DNA of 64,000 nucleotides from Streptomyces humi. Its GTDB lineage: Bacteria > Actinomycetota > Actinomycetes > Streptomycetales > Streptomycetaceae. The notes beneath the pieces are model-generated. The model saw nothing but the letters and a program-made list of their open reading frames with translations, made no database searches and was not told the origin of the DNA. Both the position numbers and the translations under genes were made by a program. Location of the stretch: positions 1-64,000 of the forward strand of contig NZ_LBMU02000091.1 in NCBI RefSeq assembly GCF_001005085.2. Direction: 5' to 3'. Shown one piece after another: positions 9,655 through 16,126 of this stretch. Each line of letters begins with the position of its first letter. Within the stretch, counting starts at the first letter, position 1.

Positions 9655-10427
9655 GGAGGGCCGGACACGCCGAGTGGACCAAGCTGCGTACCGAGGCCGG
9701 CAACGGCTGGCTGGTACTGGGCGTGGTCGCCCTGACCGTGGCGGTCGGCGCCGCGGTGGCCATGACCTCCCGCTGCGACGCCGCGGGCTGCGGGCAGGAC
9801 CCGGCCCGGCTGAGCCTCACCGGGGTGATGGTCGGGCAGGTCGTCGTCGCCATCGTGGCGGTGCTCATGGTGGGCAACGAGTACAGCAGCGGCATGATGA
9901 AGACGACCCTCGCGGCGGTGCCGCGCCGCCTCACCGTGCTGGGCGCCAAGGCGTCCGTCCTCACCGCGGTCATGCTGGTGGCCGGTACGGTCGCGGTGCT
10001 GGCGTCCCTGCTGACCGGCCGGATCGTCCAGCCGGACCGCGGATTCACCAAGGCGCACGGCTACGGAGCCCTGTCGCTGGCCGACGGGTCCACGCTCCGG
10101 GCCGCCGTGGGCTCCGTGCTCTACCTCGTCCTGATCGGTCTCCTCAGCCTCGGGATCGCGCTGGTCGTACGGAACTCGGCGACCGCCATCGGCATCGTGC
10201 TCGCGTTGCTGTTCGTCTTCCCGATCCTCGCCCAGGTGGTCGCCGACCCGGACTGGCAGCGCCACCTCCAGCAGATCTCCCCGATGACCGCCGGCCTCGC
10301 CGTCCAGAGCACCATCGACCTGGACAAGCTGCCCATCGGACCCTGGAAGGGCCTGGGCGTGCTGGCGCTGTGGGCCACCGGCGCGCTGCTGGCGGGCGGC
10401 TGGCTGCTGCGCTCGCGGGACGCGTGA
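9651..10427 (+). CDS. ABC-2 type permease
   Basis: Second membrane subunit of the exporter, 258 aa, with about six hydrophobic helices. The N-terminal pattern HAEWTKLRTEAGNGW resembles the start of the preceding permease (HAEWTKFRTVRGWT), so the two genes look like diverged paralogues. The ATG at 9651 overlaps the preceding stop codon. It is the last gene of the exporter operon; a long inverted repeat follows. Confidence 0.85.
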   Translation: MRRAGHAEWTKLRTEAGNGWLVLGVVALTVAVGAAVAMTSRCDAAGCGQDPARLSLTGVMVGQVVVAIVAVLMVGNEYSSGMMKTTLAAVPRRLTVLGAKASVLTAVMLVAGTVAVLASLLTGRIVQPDRGFTKAHGYGALSLADGSTLRAAVGSVLYLVLIGLLSLGIALVVRNSATAIGIVLALLFVFPILAQVVADPDWQRHLQQISPMTAGLAVQSTIDLDKLPIGPWKGLGVLALWATGALLAGGWLLRSRDA

Positions 10428-10452
10428 CGGAACCTCCGCACCGCACCACCCG

Positions 10453-10498
10453 GTTCGCGTGTTCAACCGCCGCGCGGGAAGCGGTTGAACACGCGAAC
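10453..10498. promoter_or_regulatory. 18-bp perfect inverted repeat, StrR-like operator or terminator
   Basis: Left arm gttcgcgtgttcaaccgc (10453-10470) and its exact complement at 10481-10498 are separated by 10 bases. The inner part reads GTTCAACCG-N12-CGGTTGAAC, close to the site known for StrR-family activators (GTTCGACTG-N11-CAGTCGAAC). It lies about 160 bp upstream of the biosynthetic operon starting at 10658. No T-run follows, so I favour an operator, but a terminator for the exporter operon cannot be excluded. Confidence 0.5.
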
Positions 10499-10657
10499 AA
10501 GCCGTCCCGCACGGGCACTTATGGATGAGCAGGCACCATTGCCGTACGCTGAGAGCGCCTAATCACGCGACAACACGTTTCGCGGCATTCCGACGAACTC
10601 CTTTTCCCGGTGCTGCGCGTGCCCATGTTCGCCGTCGGCTCGCTTTCGGAGGTTCCG

Positions 10658-10933
10658 GTGAGGAAGTACTGCAAGTCCTACCTGCTGGGTGAATTGCGTC
10701 GGTTCCCGGGCTGGGCGGCCGGCGCTCAGCCGGAAGAGCGCGAGATGACCGACGACACCACGGTGTTCCTCTGTGACGAACTGACCGTGCTGATCAGCCC
10801 GGTCGGCGTCGACAAGGACAAGAGACTCTTCACCGAGGACACCCCCGAGTGGCGCGAATTCTGCGAGACCACGCTGAAGTTCCGCATTCCCGAGGACCTC
10901 GCCTTCGCCTACGCCGACTCCGAGCAGAACTGA
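10658..10933 (+). CDS. Small protein of unknown function in the NRP cluster
   Basis: 91 aa, not recognised. The GTG start at 10658 is preceded by a good ribosome binding site (cggagg). The sequence opens VRKYCKSYLLGELRRFPGW and later contains WREFCETTLKFRIPEDLAFAY: a compact alpha/beta-looking, acidic protein with two Cys and no signal peptide or membrane helix. It is the first gene of what looks like one operon through the Hmo-HpgT fusion at 18618. A chaperone-like or carrier-interacting helper is possible, but nothing in the sequence proves it. Confidence 0.75.
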   Translation: MRKYCKSYLLGELRRFPGWAAGAQPEEREMTDDTTVFLCDELTVLISPVGVDKDKRLFTEDTPEWREFCETTLKFRIPEDLAFAYADSEQN

Positions 10934-10961
10934 GCCCACGAGAAGCCCACGAGAGGCTGCC

Positions 10962-11300
10962 ATGGATGAGCTGACGCAACGCCTGAGCGACGCACAGCCG
11001 GTGGAGGTGGGCGGACCCAAGCCCACCCTGGAGGAGCTGCACACCCGTCTCACCGACATCGGCACCGTGTTCGTGAAGTTCACCGAGACCCGCGGCGGCA
11101 CCGACCTCGGGATACGCCTGGACCGGGACGCGACCGAGCTCGGCGCGGCCGACTTCGGGCAGGGCACCGGCACCGTCCACGTCGAGGGCACCCTGATCCT
11201 CAACGACGACCCGGTGCGCTGCATCGCCGACATCGACCTGGCGACACTCAAGGGAACCGGTCGCCTCGTCGTCGTGGAGATGTCCGAGGCCGCCGGCTGA
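10962..11300 (+). CDS. Small acidic protein of unknown function in the NRP cluster
   Basis: 112 aa, not recognised. ATG at 10962 with gagagg upstream. It has an amphipathic N-terminal segment followed by beta-rich sequence (GTVHVEGTLILNDDPVRCIA), no signal peptide, no cofactor motif and a strongly acidic composition. It lies 28 bp after the preceding small gene and 12 bp before the Dap-synthase-like gene, so it is very probably co-expressed with both. A role with the PLP enzyme or NRPS loading would be guesswork. Confidence 0.75.
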   Translation: MDELTQRLSDAQPVEVGGPKPTLEELHTRLTDIGTVFVKFTETRGGTDLGIRLDRDATELGAADFGQGTGTVHVEGTLILNDDPVRCIADIDLATLKGTGRLVVVEMSEAAG

Positions 11301-11312
11301 CAGGTTTCCATC

Positions 11313-12320
11313 ATGAGGGCGGTGAGCTCTCCGCATCCGGCGCTTCCCCCGGTCGGGACCACTCCGATCGTGGATGTCGCCGTGACGGTGCACGGACTCG
11401 AGCGCCGGCTCCGGCTGAAACTCGAATCGCACAATCCCCACGGCTCGTTGAAGGACCGCATCGCCGCCTTTCTCATCGAGCACGTGGCCGACCGCATCGA
11501 CAAGGACATCGGCATCATCGAATCGACGTCGGGGAATCTCGGCGTCGCGATGGCGGCCGAATGCCAGGGGCGCGGAATTCCCTTCAACGCCGTCGTCGAT
11601 CCCCGCACCAGCTCGTTCTTCGTGGACCGCATGCGTGAACTGGGCGCGCGGGTCACGGTCGTCGACGAACCGGATTCCTCCGGTGGTTATCTTCTCAACC
11701 GCATCCGGCACGTCCGGGAACAACTGCGCACCCGTCCCGGACTAGTGTGGACCAACCAGTACCGCAGCGAAGCCAATCCCCGCGCCCACTTCGTGACCAC
11801 GGCGCCCGAACTCAGACGGCAGGTGCCCGGCCCCGCGACCCTGCTGGTGCCCGTCTCGACGGGCGGCACCCTGGCGGGCCTCGCCCGGTACGTCGACGAG
11901 ACCGACGTCCCCTGGAAGCTGGTCGGTGTCGACGTGCACGGCTCCGCCGCACTCGGCGGGGCACCGCCCGGCAGGCGGCTGCTGTCCGGGATCGGGGCCA
12001 GCTGTCCGTCGTACTTCCTGCCCGCCGACCGGGCGCAGGCCCTGTACGTCGACGTCAGCGAGGCGATCGCGGCCTGCCTGTGGCTGTCCGAGCACGCCGG
12101 CATCGGCGTCGGCGGCAGCTCCGGAGCCACCGTCGCCGCCGCGCTGCGGCTGTTCGGCGAGGAACCGGAGACACACGAACTGGTCTGTCTGTGCCCCGAC
12201 GGCGCGGACCGGTACCTGAGCACCCTCTACCACCCCGGCTGGCGGGCGGCCCACGGCATCACGGCGGCCCGGATCGGCGGCGCCGGCGCCGGGGGAGACC
12301 CGGCCGAACCGTTCGGGTGA
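11313..12320 (+). CDS. Cysteine-synthase-like PLP enzyme, probable 2,3-diaminopropionate precursor synthase
   Basis: 335 aa fold-type II PLP enzyme. The Schiff-base lysine is K47 in HNPHGSLKDR; the phosphate/substrate loop STSGN and the PLP-phosphate loop VSTGGTLAG are present. Family knowledge: SbnA and VioB-type homologues in siderophore and peptide clusters replace the phosphate of O-phosphoserine by glutamate nitrogen, on the way to 2,3-diaminopropionate (Dap). The cluster setting and the carbamoyltransferase directly downstream argue for Dap rather than primary cysteine synthesis. No SbnB-like partner dehydrogenase is seen in the window, so it would have to lie upstream. A primary cysteine synthase is the main alternative. 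Confidence 0.8.
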   Translation: MRAVSSPHPALPPVGTTPIVDVAVTVHGLERRLRLKLESHNPHGSLKDRIAAFLIEHVADRIDKDIGIIESTSGNLGVAMAAECQGRGIPFNAVVDPRTSSFFVDRMRELGARVTVVDEPDSSGGYLLNRIRHVREQLRTRPGLVWTNQYRSEANPRAHFVTTAPELRRQVPGPATLLVPVSTGGTLAGLARYVDETDVPWKLVGVDVHGSAALGGAPPGRRLLSGIGASCPSYFLPADRAQALYVDVSEAIAACLWLSEHAGIGVGGSSGATVAAALRLFGEEPETHELVCLCPDGADRYLSTLYHPGWRAAHGITAARIGGAGAGGDPAEPFG

Positions 12321-12342
12321 AGCCCCTCGAGAGCGGAGAATC

Positions 12343-13284
12343 ATGGTCGCAAGGGAACGCGGGCTGCTCACGCTGTCCGACCTGACCAGGCAGGACCTGG
12401 AACGCCTCGCGGCCCGGTCCCGGGACCTGTTCCACGACGAGACGGCGCACGGACGTCCGCTCCGCGACAAGGTCGTCGGGGTGCTGTTCACCAAGACGTC
12501 GACGCGCACCAGAACCGCCTTCAGCGCGGGCACCGTCAAACTCGGCGGATTCCCCCTGCTGTACGGCCCCCAGGACCTCCAGACGGCCACCGGGGAAACC
12601 CTCCAGGACACCGGACGTGTCTTCGGATCCATGCTCGACGGACTCGTCGCGCGCACGGCCGGACCGCTGCGCGAACTGCGGGAGATATCCCGCGCCGGCG
12701 ACCTTCCCGTCATCAACGCGATGGCCACCGAGGAACACCCGACTCAGGGCGTCTGCGACCTGGGCATCATGCTCGTGGAATTCGGGACCCTGGAAAATCT
12801 GACGGTGCTGTACGTGGGGGAGGGGAACAACACGGCGTCCGCACTCGCGCACGGGCTCTCCCGACTGCCGGGCTGCGACGTCACGTTCGCCACGCCACCC
12901 GGCTACGGACTCGACCCGCAGATCCTCGACGACGCCGCGAAGCAGGCGGCCGCGGCCGGCGGAACCGTCCGGCAGGTCCACGACCTCGACGAACTCCCCG
13001 ACCAGGTGCACGTCGTCTACACCACTCGCTGGCAGACCACCGGCACGGTCAAACCGGATCCCGACTGGCGCCGGGTCTTCCAGCCGTTCCATGTCGACGA
13101 GCGGCTGATGGCCCGCTGGCCCGACGCGAAGTTCATGCACGACCTGCCGGCCCACCGCGGCGAGGAGGTCTCGGCAGCCGTCCTCGAAGGGCCCCGCTCG
13201 ATCGCCTGGAAACAGGCCCGTATGAAACTCACCAGCGCCATGGCGGTCCTCGAAGAAGTCATCGCCGGGACGGATCGCGCCTGA
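12343..13284 (+). CDS. Ornithine-carbamoyltransferase-like enzyme with altered substrate site
   Basis: 313 aa, the length of normal OTCases. The carbamoyl-phosphate motif STRTR is at residues 53-57 and HPTQ at 132-135. The ornithine-contacting motif HCLPAHRGEEV of OTCases reads HDLPAHRGEEV here (H266, D267), and the usual SMG loop is replaced by YTTRWQTTG, reminiscent of the aspartate-carbamoyltransferase loop. Substrate is therefore unlikely to be ornithine. Next to a Dap-synthase-like gene, carbamoylation of Dap to 3-ureidoalanine is the best guess; VioL/CmnL-type enzymes carbamoylate Dap-derived residues in tuberactinomycins. The ATG has ggag 10 bp upstream. Confidence 0.85.
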   Translation: MVARERGLLTLSDLTRQDLERLAARSRDLFHDETAHGRPLRDKVVGVLFTKTSTRTRTAFSAGTVKLGGFPLLYGPQDLQTATGETLQDTGRVFGSMLDGLVARTAGPLRELREISRAGDLPVINAMATEEHPTQGVCDLGIMLVEFGTLENLTVLYVGEGNNTASALAHGLSRLPGCDVTFATPPGYGLDPQILDDAAKQAAAAGGTVRQVHDLDELPDQVHVVYTTRWQTTGTVKPDPDWRRVFQPFHVDERLMARWPDAKFMHDLPAHRGEEVSAAVLEGPRSIAWKQARMKLTSAMAVLEEVIAGTDRA

Positions 13285-13351
13285 TCGCTCTCCGCAGGTG
13301 CCCCGCCCGGCGCCGCAGTTGAACAGAGTCATTCCCGGTTGTCTTCCGGTG

Positions 13352-13365
13352 GAATCAGCTGATTC
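13352..13365. promoter_or_regulatory. 14-bp perfect palindrome upstream of the hydroxylase gene
   Basis: gaatcagctgattc is a perfect palindrome in the 189-bp gap before the CmlA-like gene. A StrR-like right half-site (cagttgaac, 13316-13324) lies just before it, but no matching left half-site is found at the expected distance. The function is unproven. Confidence 0.3.
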
Positions 13366-13391
13366 TCTGAAGTGGTCGTTCCACCTCAGGC

Positions 13392-13438
13392 ATTCCCCGA
13401 TTCCCCGATTTCTCGCATCCCGATTTCTCGATTTCTCG
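13392..13438 (+). repeat. Six short tandem units (attccccg / atttctcg)
   Basis: Units attccccg, attccccg, atttctcg, catcccg, atttctcg and atttctcg follow each other in the leader of the CmlA-like gene, 36 bp before its start. They are unusually AT-rich for this genome. They may be a slippage product or a translation-affecting leader. Confidence 0.7.
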
Positions 13439-13473
13439 ATGTCCGATCGGTTTCTCCTGGAGGCGGCAAGCAC

Positions 13474-15057
13474 ATGGCTGAAGAGCAGCTGTATCTGCGG
13501 TCCAAGGTCATCGTCGAGCCGCTCGTGGACCGGTTCTACGTCTGGCCGCACACCCTCGCTCCCGTACAGGCCGCGATGAACCTGGCCTTCCTCCAGGTCC
13601 CGCTGCTGGAGTCCTACCTGCAATCCCCCAAGGTCCACGTCGCGGCCAGCCACAACCCCGAACTGCGCGGCGGCTACTTCATCAACATCCCCGAAGAGCG
13701 CGCCGACGAGGTACGCGACCTGCTGGCCACCATCAAGCGCGAGCGGGCGGAGATGCTGCGGTTCGCCGAGGCCATCGCCGAGGGCCAGGAACTGCTGCGG
13801 GCGAACGCCACCGGCTTCGACCTCACCCCGCTCTACCCGAAGCTGCCCCCGGAGCTCGGCGGCCTGGTCGAGCTGGCCTACGACACCGACAACCAGGCGC
13901 AGATCCGCTTCCTGGAGCCGCTGGCCTACCACAGCAGCGTCTACCAGGAGGCACGCCAGTCGGTACAGCTGTCCTTCGAGACCGGCATCGAACGTCCGTT
14001 CATCCTCAGCACCCCGCGACTGCCCTCCCCGGACGTCCTGGAGCTGCCGATCCCGTTCCGGCACGCCGGCCTCGAAGAGCTGTTCAGGACCCGCGTGCGC
14101 CCCACCACCCTGGCCCACCTGCGCGAGGCCCTGGAGCTGGACGAGGATCAGACGAAGCAGCTGTCCGGGATGCTCAGCGAGCAGCCCGCCCTCTCCCCGG
14201 ACCGCCACATCGACAGCGGCGGCCGGATCCGCTACTTCGGACACGCCTGTCTGGTCCTTCAGACCCCCGAAGCGGCTGTCGTCACCGACCCGTTCATCAG
14301 CGCCGACAACACGGCCGGCGACCGCTACACCCTCGACGACCTGCCGGACTTCATCGACCTGGTGCTCATCACCCACGGCCACCAGGACCACATCGTCCTG
14401 GAGACGCTGCTCCAGCTGCGCGGCCGGGTCGGCGCGGTCGTCCTGCCGCGTGCCTCGCGCGGCAACCTGGCCGACCCCTCGATGGCGCTGATGCTGAAGT
14501 ACCAGGGCTTCCCCGTCATCGAGGTCGACGACTTCGACGAGGTCGCCTTCCCCGGCGGCAAGGTCACCGCCACCCCGTTCCTCGGCGAGCACTGCGACCT
14601 CGACATCCGCGGGAAGTCCACCTACTGGGCCGAGTTCGCCGGCAAGAAGGTGTTCGTCGGCGCCGACTCCTCCGGTATCGACCCGCTGCTGTACCGGCAC
14701 GTGAAGGCGCACCTCGGCACCGCCGACATCGCCTTCCTCGGCATGGAGTGCGACGGCGCCCCGCTCACCTGGCTCTACCAGGCGCTGCTGACCAAGCCCG
14801 TGACCAAGAAAATGAGCAGTTCCCGCAAGCTGTCCGGCTCCAACGCCGCGCAGGCCGGCGACATCATGGTCGAACTCGGCGCCAAGGAGGCGTACGTCTA
14901 CGCCATGGGCGAGGAGCCCTGGCTGGGCCACGTCATGGCGACGACGTACACCGAGGACACGTACCAGATCAAGCAGATCGACGAGTTCATGAGCTGGTGC
15001 AAGGACCGCGGCATCAAGTCCGGACACCTCTACGGCCAGCAGGAATGGCGCTGGTAG
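13474..15057 (+). CDS. CmlA-type diiron beta-hydroxylase (metallo-beta-lactamase fold)
   Basis: 527 aa. The N-terminal half (about 1-240) lacks a recognisable motif and the C-terminal half has the metallo-beta-lactamase fold. The metal motif THGHQDH gives H301, H303, D305 and H306; E372 (FLGEH) and D398 (GADSS) follow. These match the order and near spacing of the CmlA ligands (H305, H307, D309, H310, E377, D403). CmlA-type enzymes hydroxylate the beta carbon of amino acids bound to an NRPS carrier. Here the target could be the Phe-like residue or the ureidoalanine; ramoplanin- and teicoplanin-type clusters use relatives on Asn and Tyr. The ATG at 13474 was chosen for its ctggagg site; longer versions have no such site. 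Confidence 0.9.
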   Translation: MAEEQLYLRSKVIVEPLVDRFYVWPHTLAPVQAAMNLAFLQVPLLESYLQSPKVHVAASHNPELRGGYFINIPEERADEVRDLLATIKRERAEMLRFAEAIAEGQELLRANATGFDLTPLYPKLPPELGGLVELAYDTDNQAQIRFLEPLAYHSSVYQEARQSVQLSFETGIERPFILSTPRLPSPDVLELPIPFRHAGLEELFRTRVRPTTLAHLREALELDEDQTKQLSGMLSEQPALSPDRHIDSGGRIRYFGHACLVLQTPEAAVVTDPFISADNTAGDRYTLDDLPDFIDLVLITHGHQDHIVLETLLQLRGRVGAVVLPRASRGNLADPSMALMLKYQGFPVIEVDDFDEVAFPGGKVTATPFLGEHCDLDIRGKSTYWAEFAGKKVFVGADSSGIDPLLYRHVKAHLGTADIAFLGMECDGAPLTWLYQALLTKPVTKKMSSSRKLSGSNAAQAGDIMVELGAKEAYVYAMGEEPWLGHVMATTYTEDTYQIKQIDEFMSWCKDRGIKSGHLYGQQEWRW

Positions 15058-15100
15058 CCGATCGACAGCCCGGATCCCCGGTCCCTCAGGAGGTACGTCC

Positions 15101-16126
15101 ATGACGGCGCACGACATAGCGCACGTCGAGCTGTACACGAAAGACGCACCGTCCACCGTCGACTACTTCGTCGAGGGCATGGACTTCACGCGCGTCGCGG
15201 ATTGCGTGCAGGCCGACCGGAGCTCCATCCTGCTGCGCCAGGGTGAGACCCACCTCGTCATCACGTCGGGCCGGGGAACGTGGAAGTTCCTCGACCAGCA
15301 CGGGGACGGCATCGCCGACCTCGCCCTGGCCTGCGACGACGTGGACGCCACCTACGCCGAAGCCGTCGCCGCCGGGGCCGAACCGCTCGACCCGGTGTAC
15401 GGCAGTCCGGTCGTGTCGGGCTTCGGGGACGTCACCCACACCCTGGTGGCCCACGCCCCGGACGCCGCGGAAGCCCGGTGGCCCGCCGGACGCCGATGGG
15501 TCCCCGCGCCGCAGGCTCCGCCCGGCCCCGCGGGGCGGATCCGCCTGCTCGACCACGTCGCGGTGTGCGTCGAGGGCGGCAGCCTCAGCAGGTACGCCGA
15601 CTTCTACGGCGCCGCTTTCGGCATGGACCGCTACTCCTCGGAGTACGTCGCCGTCGGCGGACAGGCGATGGACTCCGTCGTCGTCCGCAGCGGCACCGGA
15701 CGCGTCACCTTCACCCTCGTCGCGCCCGACCCCGGCAAGGACCCCGGACAGCTCGACGCCTTCCTGGACCGCAACGGCGGCCCCGGCGTACAGCACCTGG
15801 CCTTCCTGGTCGACGACATCATCCCGGCGGTCGGCGAGTTCCGCGACCGGGGCGTGGAGTTCCTCAGCACCCCCGGCACGTACTACGACCTGCTCGCCGA
15901 GCGGTTCGCTGACATGCGGGAGGAGATCTCCGAACTGCGCGCCGGGCAGATCCTCGCCGACCGCGACGAATGGGGATACCTGCTCCAGCTGTTCAGCCGC
16001 TCCCCCTACGAACGCAACACCCTCTTCTACGAGTTGATACAACGTCAGGGATCGCGCGGTTTCGGCAGCGCCAACATCCGTGCCCTGTACGAGGCCGTGG
16101 AACGCGATCGGCTGGCCGCCGGGTGA
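15101..16126 (+). CDS. hmaS: 4-hydroxymandelate synthase
   Basis: 341 aa iron(II)/alpha-keto-acid dioxygenase of the HPPD family. It converts 4-hydroxyphenylpyruvate to 4-hydroxymandelate, the first committed step to 4-hydroxyphenylglycine (Hpg). Iron ligands H152, H232 and E311 have exactly the spacing of the A. orientalis enzyme (H161, H241, E320). Primary-metabolism HPPD has the same scaffold, but position between the hydroxylase and the Hmo-HpgT fusion makes the Hpg role very likely. A strong site (caggagg) precedes the ATG, and the stop overlaps the next GTG start (GTGA). Confidence 0.93.
   Translation: MTAHDIAHVELYTKDAPSTVDYFVEGMDFTRVADCVQADRSSILLRQGETHLVITSGRGTWKFLDQHGDGIADLALACDDVDATYAEAVAAGAEPLDPVYGSPVVSGFGDVTHTLVAHAPDAAEARWPAGRRWVPAPQAPPGPAGRIRLLDHVAVCVEGGSLSRYADFYGAAFGMDRYSSEYVAVGGQAMDSVVVRSGTGRVTFTLVAPDPGKDPGQLDAFLDRNGGPGVQHLAFLVDDIIPAVGEFRDRGVEFLSTPGTYYDLLAERFADMREEISELRAGQILADRDEWGYLLQLFSRSPYERNTLFYELIQRQGSRGFGSANIRALYEAVERDRLAAG

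Noticed and set aside
11313-12320. Housekeeping cysteine synthase (cysK)
   Set aside because: The fold is the same, but the operon position before a carbamoyltransferase and the NRP context point to a Dap-type role; kept as the main alternative.
12343-13284. Housekeeping argF
   Set aside because: The substrate motif is HDLP instead of HCLP, the SMG loop is replaced and no arginine genes are near.
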